A stretch of DNA of 64,000 bases, from positions 1-64,000 of the forward strand of contig NZ_CYSP01000020.1 of the NCBI RefSeq assembly GCF_001298735.1, written 5' to 3'. Numbering within the stretch: position 1 is the stretch's first letter; each line of letters begins with the position of its first letter. The translations under genes and the position numbers were made by a program. Below the pieces are notes generated by a model. The model was not told the DNA's origin, did no database searches, and worked only from the letters and a program-made list of their open reading frames with translations. This document shows positions 28,089 through 37,472 of this stretch, in pieces. Source of the DNA: Propionispora sp. 2/2-37. GTDB lineage: Bacteria > Bacillota > Negativicutes > Propionisporales > Propionisporaceae.

Positions 28089-29921
28089 GTGCTTGCTAAG
28101 CGTTCCGGTTACAGGCTTGATATACTGGGAGTTCTTGTAATTTTGGTTTTTGTGGTACTGATTAGCCGTTTAGGATATCTGCAGGTGGCACAGGGACAAT
28201 ACTACGGGAATTTAGCGGATGGTAACCGTATCAGGCTTATTCCCATTATAGCTCCGCGTGGCATCTTTTATGACCGAAACGGAATTACTTTAGTGTCTAA
28301 CCGTCCGGGTTTTACTGTATCTTTGCTGCCGCTTACTGGCCCGGTTCCGGATGAAGTTGTTAAAAAATTATCCGAAATTCTGAATATCAGTATGGTTGAG
28401 ATTCAAACAAAGCTGCAGCAGCATTCCGGGAACTTTGAACCTGTACGGATTAAGACCGATATCGGGCAGGATATCGTTACTAAAATTGAAGAACGCCGAA
28501 ATGAATTACCAGGTGTAGTTATTGAAATACAGCCAATACGGAATTATATCAACAATGAATTGGGTGCCCACATTTTTGGTTATGTTAGCGAAATTAACGA
28601 TGTTGAATTAGAACAATTAAAAGCTGACGGATATAAGTCCGGCGATATAATAGGAAAATTCGGCCTGGAAAAGGTTTATGACCGGGAACTGCGAGGTATT
28701 GACGGCGGTGGACAGGTAGAAGTTGATGTAACGGGAAGACCAGTACAAGTTCTTGGTAAAAAAGAACCTGTGCCGGGAAACAATTTGGTGTTGACCCTTG
28801 ATTCACGGATACAAAGAGCGGCTGAACAGGCTATTGATGAGCAATTAAAATATTTACAGACAAAGTCCGAATTTTCTAAAGCACGTGCCGCTTCAGCCGT
28901 GGTTATTAATCCAAAAAATGGTGAGATTTTAGCCATGGTCAGTCGGCCGGCATTTAATCCCAACTTTTTCGCTCGGGGAATATCCTCCAAAGAATGGAAG
29001 GAAATTAACGAAAATCCAAATCACCCAATGGATAATAAAGCGATTGCCGGTGAATATCCACCGGGGTCAACTTTTAAAATTATAACCGGTATTGCTGCCT
29101 TGGAACTTGGTAAAGTGACTCCGGAAGAAAAAATACTGGATACTGGTAAACACTGGATCATTCCTAAGGGAAATGCATCGGGGGAAGCGTTAGGCTGGAT
29201 TAATTTTCAAGAAGCACTGGCTAAATCCGACAATGTTTATTTTTATGAGATGGGTAATCGGCTGGGAATTGATAATTTGGAAAAATATGCGAGAATGTTT
29301 GGCATGGGAGCGGCTACCGGTATTAATTTGCCGGGAGAATCGGAAGGATTGGTTGCTAACCGACGCTATAAGGAAAAAGTTTATGGAGAAGACTGGTATT
29401 TATCTGAAACTTTTGACGCCGCGATTGGTCAGGGCTTTCAGTTGGCTACGCCATTGCAAATGGCACAATTGATTGCTCAGATTGCCAACGGCGGGCACCG
29501 GTATAGACCTCATTTAGTCAACAAGATACTTTCTTCCGACGGTCAGGTTTTACAAAGTTTTGGTCCGGAAGAACTGGGGCAGGTGCAGGTTTCTGAACGC
29601 AATCTTTCCTTGGTGCGGCAGTCATTGCGTAACGTTGCTATGGAAGGGGGGACTGCAGCAGAGGCATTTGGTGATTTTCCCATTCCTATTGCCGGTAAAA
29701 CAGGAACGGCTGAAAATTCCCATGGTGACGACCATGGCTGGTTTGTTGCTTATGCTCCCTTTGATGATCCGCGTGTGGCTGTTGTGGTTATCGTGGAACA
29801 GGGTGGATTTGGTTCTTCATCGGCAGTTCCCATAGCAAAAAAAATTATGGAAGCGGCTTTTAATATTAATCAAGTTCCGGCAGAAGCTCCGAGAGTTTTA
29901 AAAGCTAAGACAGCACTTTAA
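28089..29921 (+). CDS. mrdA: Penicillin-binding protein 2 (elongasome transpeptidase)
   Basis: This 610-residue class B PBP crosslinks side-wall peptidoglycan with RodA. It has one membrane helix (about residues 11-30), the pedestal domain beginning APRGIFYDRNG, and the catalytic motifs PPGSTFK, SDN and GKTGTAE. GTG 28089 is about ten bases after AAGG; TTG 28083 is an alternative. Confidence 0.95.
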   Translation: MLAKRSGYRLDILGVLVILVFVVLISRLGYLQVAQGQYYGNLADGNRIRLIPIIAPRGIFYDRNGITLVSNRPGFTVSLLPLTGPVPDEVVKKLSEILNISMVEIQTKLQQHSGNFEPVRIKTDIGQDIVTKIEERRNELPGVVIEIQPIRNYINNELGAHIFGYVSEINDVELEQLKADGYKSGDIIGKFGLEKVYDRELRGIDGGGQVEVDVTGRPVQVLGKKEPVPGNNLVLTLDSRIQRAAEQAIDEQLKYLQTKSEFSKARAASAVVINPKNGEILAMVSRPAFNPNFFARGISSKEWKEINENPNHPMDNKAIAGEYPPGSTFKIITGIAALELGKVTPEEKILDTGKHWIIPKGNASGEALGWINFQEALAKSDNVYFYEMGNRLGIDNLEKYARMFGMGAATGINLPGESEGLVANRRYKEKVYGEDWYLSETFDAAIGQGFQLATPLQMAQLIAQIANGGHRYRPHLVNKILSSDGQVLQSFGPEELGQVQVSERNLSLVRQSLRNVAMEGGTAAEAFGDFPIPIAGKTGTAENSHGDDHGWFVAYAPFDDPRVAVVVIVEQGGFGSSSAVPIAKKIMEAAFNINQVPAEAPRVLKAKTAL

Positions 29922-30027
29922 AAAGGATAAAGGAATTTATTATAATGGCAGGAAAATTTGCCAATTATCACGAAATATAATTTAATTAAGTAATATGTAC
30001 TGTGTGGTAAAATTTAGGAGAATATTT

Positions 30028-30636
30028 ATGCGGGAAGATGTAGTATTTAAGGGAAGTAAGACTGGACTGCATTTGTTGTTAAGCGAAACTGCCGATTTTA
30101 GTGAAGTTATGCACCAGCTTAAGGAAAAACTGGATTCAGCAGCGCAATTTTTTCGTAATGGTGCTATAGTGAATATTTCATCTGCCGCTCGTATACTTAC
30201 CCCTGAACAGCAGGGAGAACTAACTGATCTATTTACCAAATACGGGCTTATGTGGACATTTGCGGGAGATATGTCGAATAATGCGGAGCAAGAGGAAAAA
30301 GAAACCATTCCGGAGAATATGGTTATTAAAAGAACTTTGCGGAGCGGGCAGGAAATCATATACAGCGGTTCTGTTGTTATTATGGGCGATGTAAACCCGG
30401 GAGCTCAGGTGATCGCGGGAGGCGATATCATTATTTATGGTACTTGCCGAGGTGTGGTACATGCCGGGGCTTACGGAAATGATCAGGCAACAATTACAGC
30501 AAATCGGCTCATGGCGGCTCAAATTAGGATTGCAGGACTTATTGCAAGATCTCCGGATTATCTTGAGTCTCCGGAATATGTAGAGACCGCTCGCGTAAAA
30601 GACGGTGCGGTAGTTATTGAACCAGCTAATCTCTAG
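30028..30636 (+). CDS. minC: Septum site-determining protein MinC
   Basis: This 202-residue FtsZ inhibitor has an N-terminal domain and a C-terminal beta-helix (SVVIMGDVNPGAQVIAGGDI onwards) that binds MinD. ATG 30028 has TAGGAG before it; the open frame from 29995 lacks a site. Confidence 0.94.
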   Translation: MREDVVFKGSKTGLHLLLSETADFSEVMHQLKEKLDSAAQFFRNGAIVNISSAARILTPEQQGELTDLFTKYGLMWTFAGDMSNNAEQEEKETIPENMVIKRTLRSGQEIIYSGSVVIMGDVNPGAQVIAGGDIIIYGTCRGVVHAGAYGNDQATITANRLMAAQIRIAGLIARSPDYLESPEYVETARVKDGAVVIEPANL

Positions 30637-30647
30637 GAGGTTTATTG

Positions 30648-31439
30648 ATGGGAGAAGTAATTGTTATTACGTCGGGTAAAGGCGGTGTTGGTAAAACAAC
30701 AACGACTGCAAATCTCGGAACAGGTTTTGCTTTATTGGGGAAAAAGGTCGTTTTAATTGATGCTGACATTGGTTTGAGAAATCTGGATGTGGTCATGGGG
30801 CTGGAAAATCGGATTGTATATGATCTGGTTGACGTTACCGAGGGAAATTGCCGTTTGAAACAGGCTTTGATCCGGGATAAGCGTTATGAAACGCTGTACC
30901 TCTTACCTGCCGCGCAGACTCGGGACAAAACGGCCGTCAGCCCGGAACAGATGCGTCAGTTGTCGCAGGAGTTGTCCCAAGAGTTTGATTACGTTATTAT
31001 TGATTGCCCTGCCGGTATTGAGCAAGGCTTTAAAAATGCCATCGCCGGGGCCGACCGGGCTGTTATAGTTACTACTCCTGAGGTTTCAGCTGTCCGGGAT
31101 GCCGATCGAATTATCGGTTTATTGGAGTCTGAAGGGAAGCACAATCCCAAGCTTGTTGTTAACCGCATCCGTCCACAGATGGTTAAAAAAGGCGATATGA
31201 TGAATATTGATGATATCATTGAAATTTTAGCTGTTGATCTGTTAGGTATTATTCCGGAAGATGAATATATTGTCATCTCGACAAATCGGGGGGAGCCGGC
31301 AGTAGCTAATCCTATTTCCCTGGCAGGAACCGCGTACAACAATATTGTGCGCCGGCTTATGGGAGAAAACATTCCGTTAATGACGCTTGAAACAAATGAA
31401 GGATTTATAAAAAAACTCAAAAAGATATTTGGCTTTTGA
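30648..31439 (+). CDS. minD: Septum site-determining protein MinD
   Basis: This 263-residue membrane-bound ATPase carries the deviant Walker A SGKGGVGKTT (residues 9-18), switch II and a C-terminal amphipathic helix (GFIKKLKKIFGF) that binds the membrane. AGGAGG precedes ATG 30648. Confidence 0.97.
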   Translation: MGEVIVITSGKGGVGKTTTTANLGTGFALLGKKVVLIDADIGLRNLDVVMGLENRIVYDLVDVTEGNCRLKQALIRDKRYETLYLLPAAQTRDKTAVSPEQMRQLSQELSQEFDYVIIDCPAGIEQGFKNAIAGADRAVIVTTPEVSAVRDADRIIGLLESEGKHNPKLVVNRIRPQMVKKGDMMNIDDIIEILAVDLLGIIPEDEYIVISTNRGEPAVANPISLAGTAYNNIVRRLMGENIPLMTLETNEGFIKKLKKIFGF

Positions 31440-31452
31440 GGAGGAGATTAAG

Positions 31453-31731
31453 ATGTTTGAGCTGATTCAAAAATTGTTTGGCAAAGAGTCTTCCAGATCA
31501 AAAGATATCGCCAAAGAACGGCTGCGTCTTGTTCTGGTGCATGATCGTGCCAATGTTTCACCTCAGTTTATGGAAGTATTAAAAGATGATATGATTCGTG
31601 TGATTTCCAATTACATGGAAATCAATGAGGAGGATATGGAAGTCAGCCTTACGAATACAAATTCTTCGGTGGCGTTGGTGGCTAACATTCCTGTAAACCG
31701 TATGAAACGCAGCGCATGGGTCAACGAGTAA
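31453..31731 (+). CDS. minE: Cell division topological specificity factor MinE
   Basis: This 92-residue protein releases MinD from the membrane and drives Min oscillation. It has an N-terminal amphipathic helix (MFELIQKLFGK) and the MinD-activating region with KERLRLVLVHDRAN. Its presence means an oscillating Min system rather than the DivIVA-anchored one of Bacillus. GAGGAGG precedes ATG 31453. Confidence 0.95.
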   Translation: MFELIQKLFGKESSRSKDIAKERLRLVLVHDRANVSPQFMEVLKDDMIRVISNYMEINEEDMEVSLTNTNSSVALVANIPVNRMKRSAWVNE

Positions 31732-31742
31732 GGTACATGGGG

Positions 31743-31781
31743 CAAGGTAAAGCGCGAAGGCACTATACCTTGTTTTTTTTT
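31743..31781 (+). terminator. Terminator of the min operon
   Basis: CAAGGTA (31743-31749) pairs with 31766-31772 and is followed by nine T. Confidence 0.8.
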
Positions 31782-31908
31782 CAGGAAACAGGTCTATCTA
31801 GCAAGCTGAATTCCTGTTTGATATTAGTACCGACAGGTATTCGTTACTTTCCGAGCTCTGTTATGCGCAACAATCATTCAACAAAAATAGACTTTGTAAT
31901 ATAGTTGC

Positions 31909-31937
31909 TGGACGGAAATAAAAAATGCGATTATAAT
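31909..31937 (+). promoter_or_regulatory. Predicted sigma-A promoter of rodA
   Basis: TGGACG at 31909-31914, a 17-base spacer and a perfect TATAAT at 31932-31937, about 45 bases before rodA. Confidence 0.6.
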
Positions 31938-31981
31938 AATAAAGAACATGGCTAAAATGCGGAAAGGTAAGTGTAGTATGA

Positions 31982-33088
31982 ATGCTTAGTCGACGGCTTT
32001 TACGTAATCTAGATTTCATGGTTATTATAGTGACCGCTATTATTATTTTAATAAGCTTGCTTATTATTGGCAGCGCTACGCATATTAATTCTCCTAGTGA
32101 GGACCGTTATTGGTATGTGCAGCGACAAGGGATTTTCGCCCTGGTTAATGTTGTTATTGTATTTATCATGTTACATTTTGATTATAAATCGTTGGAACGA
32201 TTCGGTCCTTTGCTTTATGGATTGAATTTAATTATACTGCTGGCAGTCATGTTTGTCGGACAATCTGCTCTGGGGGCACAACGCTGGATACAAATTGGTC
32301 CTATCAGTATTCAGCCGTCTGAGTTTTCGAAACTGATTCTGATTATTTCACTGGCCAGCCTGCTGGATAAAAAAACGGGCAAGCTTAATTCTTTTAAAGA
32401 AATTTTGCCTGTATTCTTTTATGTTGGAGTTCCGTTTTTATTAGTATTGAAGCAACCGGATTTGGGTACTTCACTGGTCTTTTTAGCCATCTTGTTTGGA
32501 ATGCTTTTTGTTGCCGGCATCAGTACAAAATATCTTTTTATGATTTTTTCGGCTGGTGTGGCTATTCTACCGATATTCTGGCATTTTTTAAAAGATTATC
32601 AAAAAATGCGTCTTACGGTCTTTATTGATCCCAATGTAGATCCTCTTGGTTCAGGGTATCATATTATTCAGTCTAAAATTGCGATTGGTTCGGGGATGTT
32701 GTTTGGTAAAGGACTTTTTGAGGGAACACAAAGTCAGTTGAATTTTTTGCCGGAAAATCATACTGATTTTATTTTCGCTGTTATCGGTGAGGAATTAGGC
32801 TTTGTTGGAGCAGTAATTGTGTTACTGTTATATTTCATTTTGCTTTATCGCGGCATTAAAATTGCGGGGATGGCTAAAGATAATTTTGGAACGTTACTAG
32901 CCACCGGTATCGTTGCCATGCTGACTTTTCATATTCTGGTGAATGTAGGGATGACAGCAGGAATCATGCCGGTTACCGGGATACCGCTGCCATTGATGAG
33001 TTATGGGGTCAGTGCTTTGACTACAAATATGATAAGCCTTGGAATCCTTTTAAATATATACATGCGCAGGCAAAAAATCTTATTTTAG
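31982..33088 (+). CDS. rodA: Rod shape-determining glycosyltransferase RodA
   Basis: This 368-residue SEDS protein polymerises peptidoglycan with PBP2. It has about ten membrane helices and the motifs KQPDLGTSLVF and PENHTDFIFAVIGEELGF. It ends with MPVTGIPLPLMSYGVSAL, typical of the family. Its place near mrdA favours RodA rather than FtsW or SpoVE. Confidence 0.93.
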   Translation: MLSRRLLRNLDFMVIIVTAIIILISLLIIGSATHINSPSEDRYWYVQRQGIFALVNVVIVFIMLHFDYKSLERFGPLLYGLNLIILLAVMFVGQSALGAQRWIQIGPISIQPSEFSKLILIISLASLLDKKTGKLNSFKEILPVFFYVGVPFLLVLKQPDLGTSLVFLAILFGMLFVAGISTKYLFMIFSAGVAILPIFWHFLKDYQKMRLTVFIDPNVDPLGSGYHIIQSKIAIGSGMLFGKGLFEGTQSQLNFLPENHTDFIFAVIGEELGFVGAVIVLLLYFILLYRGIKIAGMAKDNFGTLLATGIVAMLTFHILVNVGMTAGIMPVTGIPLPLMSYGVSALTTNMISLGILLNIYMRRQKILF

Positions 33089-33089
33089 G

Positions 33090-33118
33090 AGGTACACATT
33101 TCTGATGTGTACCTTTTC
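33090..33118 (+). terminator. Terminator of rodA
   Basis: AGGTACACAT (33090-33099) pairs perfectly with 33105-33114 and is followed by TTTT. Confidence 0.8.
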
Positions 33119-33119
33119 G

Positions 33120-33148
33120 TTATATTCACCGGATTTTAGCATATATAT
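33120..33148 (+). promoter_or_regulatory. Sigma-E-like promoter of spoIVFAB
   Basis: TTATATT at 33120-33126, a 13-base spacer and CATATATAT at 33140-33148 match the mother-cell sigma-E consensus well. In Bacillus spoIVFAB is a sigma-E operon. Confidence 0.6.
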
Positions 33149-33180
33149 GAATTAGAAGGTGCTTGTTCTGGGGGGAGTTT

Positions 33181-33888
33181 ATGATTAGGCATTGGAATCG
33201 CTGGATAAACAGCCGGAATTTAGGGGAGGGCTGGTACTATAGTCAAGTCAATGAAACTAGTTATGGATGGCTCAAACAAATCATAATATCTACCCTGTTA
33301 TTTACTATTGTCTATGGAATCCATTGCTCAGAAACCTTTATAGGAGAAAAAATAGATAATGAAATTACTTATCTGTTAACGACTGAAACCGATTTTAACT
33401 ATATTGTAGACGAAATAGTACGTAAATTTCCCCGTGATATGGATGTGGCCGTGTTTAAAAAAATAACAAGCCCAGGCGTAAGTTCGGCAGAGCAACCCCT
33501 TCCTATGATTCAACCGGTGGAGGGGAAGATTCTCATTCCTTTCGGTTGGAAAAATGATAAGGGAAACCAAGCGAGTATACATCAAGGTATTGATATCGAA
33601 ACTTTGGCGGGAACTACTGTGAAAGCTGCCGCGAATGGCACAATAAAACTTATCACTGACAGTAAAGTATATGGAAAGGTGATTATTATCGAACATAATC
33701 AAGATACGGACTCCTTATATGGCTATGTAGATGATGTTTTGGTAGCGCAAGGTGAACAAGTGAGTCAGGGCCAGGTCATAGCCAGGACGAGTGGCCCCAG
33801 AATGTATTTTGAAATTCGCGAACAGGGAAAAGCGGTTGATCCGCTAACTAAGGTTAAAGGCAGTTCTGCACCTGTGGAAAGGAAGTGA
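33181..33888 (+). CDS. spoIVFA: SpoIVFA-like protein with degenerate LytM (M23) domain
   Basis: This 235-residue protein has one membrane helix (about residues 35-55) and a C-terminal M23/LytM fold. Of the zinc motifs only the first, HQGIDI, remains; the later HxH is replaced by YGYV and the final HFEI by MYFEI, so it should not cut peptidoglycan. That and its position before spoIVFB fit SpoIVFA, which holds the SpoIVFB protease in check until the forespore signal arrives. GGGGGGAG precedes ATG 33181. Confidence 0.82.
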   Translation: MIRHWNRWINSRNLGEGWYYSQVNETSYGWLKQIIISTLLFTIVYGIHCSETFIGEKIDNEITYLLTTETDFNYIVDEIVRKFPRDMDVAVFKKITSPGVSSAEQPLPMIQPVEGKILIPFGWKNDKGNQASIHQGIDIETLAGTTVKAAANGTIKLITDSKVYGKVIIIEHNQDTDSLYGYVDDVLVAQGEQVSQGQVIARTSGPRMYFEIREQGKAVDPLTKVKGSSAPVERK

Positions 33889-33893
33889 ACTGA

Positions 33894-34769
33894 GTGCAGA
33901 TTATCCGCCTTTTTGGTATAAAGCTAAAAGTAAACAATTGGTTTTTTGTTTTAACAGTACTGTTTGTGTTGTCAGGTTATTTGTATAAAATCCTGCTTGT
34001 ATATGGTGCAGTGCTGTGGCATGAACTGGCTCATGCCATAACTGCTCGGGCAGCCGGATTAAAAGTACGGGAGGTTGAGTTGCTTCCTTTTGGCGGCGTA
34101 GCAAGAATTAGTTCCTTGAATGAGACCGGAATCAGAAAAGAATTTTTAATTTCGGCTGCGGGACCGTTGGCAAGCCTGGTTCTGGCGGCCGTTTCCTATA
34201 TTGGTATGACTTATAGCAAGGACTGGCTGGAAGGCTGGCAATTTTTATATAAAGTCAACATAGTATTGGTACTTTTTAATTTGCTGCCGGCCTTACCGCT
34301 CGACGGTGGGCGGATCATGAGGGCTTGTTTGAACACAGTATTTGACTATAAAAAAGCAACCATGATAACTGTCAAGCTCAGCAGAGGTATTAGTTTGTTT
34401 TTGCTTATCTGGGTGTTATACACATACTGTTTTAGGAATGAAATCAATCTGACTTTTATTATCGGCGCAATTTTTATTTACATGGCTGCTAATGTGGAAA
34501 TCGTTTTTGCCGGATTTCGGACAATGCGTATGTTAGCTAATAAAAAAGAACAGCTAAATTCCCGCGGTTTTTTACCGACTAATCATTTTACCGTTGCTGA
34601 CAAAATGCTTGTTCAGGATGTAATCCGTTTATTTGTACCGGAGGCATATCATATTGTTTTAGTTATTGATCCTGAACGTATGACTTATTGTGGTACGCTT
34701 ACCGAGACACAAATATGGGATCGCCTTACGGAAAAAGGTGTGAGTGTTTCCATTAGCCAATTTTTATGA
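33894..34769 (+). CDS. spoIVFB: Intramembrane metalloprotease SpoIVFB
   Basis: This 291-residue site-2 protease cleaves pro-sigma-K in the mother cell membrane. The zinc motif HELAH lies at about residues 43-47 and the third ligand in LPALPLDGGRIM. There are about six membrane helices. The start is GTG, five bases after spoIVFA. The C-terminal 70 residues replace the usual CBS-like part. Confidence 0.92.
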   Translation: MQIIRLFGIKLKVNNWFFVLTVLFVLSGYLYKILLVYGAVLWHELAHAITARAAGLKVREVELLPFGGVARISSLNETGIRKEFLISAAGPLASLVLAAVSYIGMTYSKDWLEGWQFLYKVNIVLVLFNLLPALPLDGGRIMRACLNTVFDYKKATMITVKLSRGISLFLLIWVLYTYCFRNEINLTFIIGAIFIYMAANVEIVFAGFRTMRMLANKKEQLNSRGFLPTNHFTVADKMLVQDVIRLFVPEAYHIVLVIDPERMTYCGTLTETQIWDRLTEKGVSVSISQFL

Positions 34770-34890
34770 TGTTGGCAGGATTTTTTTTTTATACGTAGAA
34801 CGTAGGGTTAAATGTGGTTTGATATTGGGAAAATACTAGGAGAGTCATTATCGTACGCCGCATAGTTGTAGTACATACCTGGAGGTAAGC

Positions 34891-36750
34891 ATGATTAATA
34901 TTAGTCAATCAATCCTAACACAAGTTGCCAAGCCTGCCCGTTATACCGGCAATGAACTAAATAGCGTAAAAAAGAACCATTCGCAGGTTGATGTCACCAT
35001 AGCATTAGCATTGCCTGATGTATACGAAGTGGGAATGTCCAATCTTGGCCTGAAAATCTTATATCAGATTTTGAATGACCGCAGGGATACGGCGGCGGAG
35101 AGAGTCTATGCACCGTGGGTGGATATGGAAGAATTGATGAGAAAAAATAATATTCCACTATATTCATTAGAAACATTCACGCCTCTGGCTGATTTTGATC
35201 TGATTGGTTTTTCACTGCAATACGAGCTGAGTTATACCAATGTTTTAAATATGCTGGATTTAGCTAAGATACCTGTTTTATCCAAAGAGCGTAATGAAGA
35301 CTATCCGCTTGTCGTTGGAGGCGGGCCTTGTGCTTTCAATGCGGAACCAGTTGCCGATTTCTTTGATCTCTTTGTGCTGGGGGAAGGCGAGGAAGTGATC
35401 GAGGAAATAGTGGATACCTATAAACTTTGGAAAAAATCCGGGAAAAAGGGCGGAAAATCAGCCTTTTTACAACAAGTAGCAACGGTTGGCGGAGTTTATG
35501 TCCCTTCATTATATGAGGTTTTTTATCAGCAGGATGGTACAATTGACAGTATAAGGCCGAAATATGAACAGGCAGCGCCGCATGTGGAGAAAAGGGTGGT
35601 ACGTGATCTTGATGCGGCAACCTTTGTAACGAAACCGGTAGTACCCTTTCTAGATATTGTTCATGACCGGATCATGCTGGAACTATTTCGTGGCTGTACG
35701 CGTGGTTGCCGTTTTTGTCAGGCCGGTATTTTATATCGACCGGTACGGGAAAAAAAGCTGAAAACTTTAATCGCCTCGGCTCGACAGTTAGTTGATCATA
35801 CCGGATACAATGAGATTTCCCTAACATCACTAAGCTCGGCAGATTATTCTTGTTTACATGAACTGGTTCGGGGCCTGATGGAAGAATTTAAGGATGAAAG
35901 TGTGAGTGTTTCCTTACCTTCGCTCAGAATTGATAGTTTTTCCATCCAATTGGCACAGGAAGTACAGCAAGTACGCAAAAGTGGACTAACCTTTGCTCCG
36001 GAAGCAGGAACTCAACGTATGCGTAATGTCATTAATAAGGGTGTTACGGAAAAAGATTTGGAAGAGGCCGTGACGGCAGCCTTTCGTGCTGGCTGGTCAA
36101 CGGTTAAACTTTATTTTATGATCGGGTTGCCTACAGAAACGGAAGAGGATATCCGCGGCATTGCAGAACTGGCAAAACGGGTGGCAGCCTGGTATAAGGA
36201 GATAAAGGGGCGCCGAGGTGCAAGGGTAACGGTAAGTGTATCTTCCTTTGTTCCTAAACCGCATACTCCGTTTCAGTGGTATGGACAAAATAGTATTGCT
36301 GAAATAGAAGAGAAACAAGAGTTGCTTAGAAGCTTATTTAAGCAGAGCGGAGTTTCCTTTAGCTGGCATGATGCCAAAACGAGTTTTCTGGAAGGCGTGC
36401 TTTCACGAGGTGACCGCCGTTTGGGCAAAGTCATACTGCGGGCATGGCAACAAGGCGCTAAATTTGACGGTTGGTCAGAACATTTCAAATTCGACGTGTG
36501 GATGGATGCGTTTTCTAGGAAAAAGGTCGATCCTGGTTTTTACGCAAGGCGTGAACGTTCAGCTCATGAAATACTGCCATGGGAACATTTGCATTCCGGT
36601 GTTTTTAAAGAATTTTTACTTCAGGAATACAACCAGGCTATAGCCGAAGCCCATACAGCTGATTGTCGCCGTACTACCTGCAGTGCTTGTGGTGTCTGCC
36701 AGGAACTCGGCGTACAAGTTGTTGATTGGAAGGTGGCTTCCCATGCCTAA
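34891..36750 (+). CDS. B12-binding-domain radical SAM protein, TIGR03960 type
   Basis: This 619-residue protein has a cobalamin-binding-like N-terminal domain and a radical SAM core with CTRGCRFC (C269, C273, C276) for the 4Fe-4S cluster. Seven more cysteines cluster near the C-terminus (CRRTTCSACGVC). The family always sits next to a DUF2344 protein and often rng and rplU, as here. Its substrate is not known to me; an RNA or ribosomal role is suggested only by position. GGAGG precedes the ATG. Confidence 0.88.
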   Translation: MINISQSILTQVAKPARYTGNELNSVKKNHSQVDVTIALALPDVYEVGMSNLGLKILYQILNDRRDTAAERVYAPWVDMEELMRKNNIPLYSLETFTPLADFDLIGFSLQYELSYTNVLNMLDLAKIPVLSKERNEDYPLVVGGGPCAFNAEPVADFFDLFVLGEGEEVIEEIVDTYKLWKKSGKKGGKSAFLQQVATVGGVYVPSLYEVFYQQDGTIDSIRPKYEQAAPHVEKRVVRDLDAATFVTKPVVPFLDIVHDRIMLELFRGCTRGCRFCQAGILYRPVREKKLKTLIASARQLVDHTGYNEISLTSLSSADYSCLHELVRGLMEEFKDESVSVSLPSLRIDSFSIQLAQEVQQVRKSGLTFAPEAGTQRMRNVINKGVTEKDLEEAVTAAFRAGWSTVKLYFMIGLPTETEEDIRGIAELAKRVAAWYKEIKGRRGARVTVSVSSFVPKPHTPFQWYGQNSIAEIEEKQELLRSLFKQSGVSFSWHDAKTSFLEGVLSRGDRRLGKVILRAWQQGAKFDGWSEHFKFDVWMDAFSRKKVDPGFYARRERSAHEILPWEHLHSGVFKEFLLQEYNQAIAEAHTADCRRTTCSACGVCQELGVQVVDWKVASHA

Positions 36751-37441
36751 ATTGCGACTTGAGATTACGAAGGACGAGGCTATCCGCTATATATCACATT
36801 TGGATTATGCCAGAACTTTAGAAAGGACGATTCGTCGTGCGAAGCTTCCGGTAGCTTATTCAGAGGGATTTAACCCACATATGAAATTGTCATTTGCTTC
36901 TGCATTAGCTGTAGGAATAACAAGCGATGCCGAGTATGTCGATATTGAGTTTACAGAAGCAGTTCAGCCTGAGACTATTGTTTTCCGGTTGTTGCAACGA
37001 GTACCGCAGGGAATCCGTATCCAAAAAGCTAAATCAATTCCGGAACGAGGGCAATCACTCATGGCGTCGGTCAATTTGGCTGCCTTTACGATTGATACCC
37101 CTTTATTGCCGGATAAATCAGCCGCTATGGCTTACCATAGTCTAGAAAGTTTTAATAGGGCTGAACAGATATTTTATACGAAGGAATCCCCAAAGGGCAG
37201 GCGAGTAATTGACGTTAAGCAATTTTTGTTGAAGAAATTAGAGATCGCTGTCACCGGCGGCCGAATAAAGGTAAAAGCAGATATTAAAATTACACCGATA
37301 GGGAGTATAAAGCCGAGCGATATTTTACAGGTTCTGGTGGAACAATTCACTTTTCCTGCCGATAAGAATGCCGCTCTTATCAACAGAGATGGTCTGTATA
37401 TACTCGCCCAGCAGGGAAAATTGACCCCCTTAGATATATAA
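36743..37441 (+). CDS. DUF2344 protein (TIGR03936 type)
   Basis: This 232-residue protein overlaps the radical SAM gene by eight bases. It begins with LRLEITKDEAIRYISHLDYAR, diagnostic for the family, which in some bacteria is fused to the radical SAM protein. That supports a joint function, still unknown. GGAAGG precedes ATG 36743. Confidence 0.88.
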   Translation: MPKLRLEITKDEAIRYISHLDYARTLERTIRRAKLPVAYSEGFNPHMKLSFASALAVGITSDAEYVDIEFTEAVQPETIVFRLLQRVPQGIRIQKAKSIPERGQSLMASVNLAAFTIDTPLLPDKSAAMAYHSLESFNRAEQIFYTKESPKGRRVIDVKQFLLKKLEIAVTGGRIKVKADIKITPIGSIKPSDILQVLVEQFTFPADKNAALINRDGLYILAQQGKLTPLDI

Positions 37442-37472
37442 ACTAAAGGGTTCTTGGAGGGAGGCCATTTTT

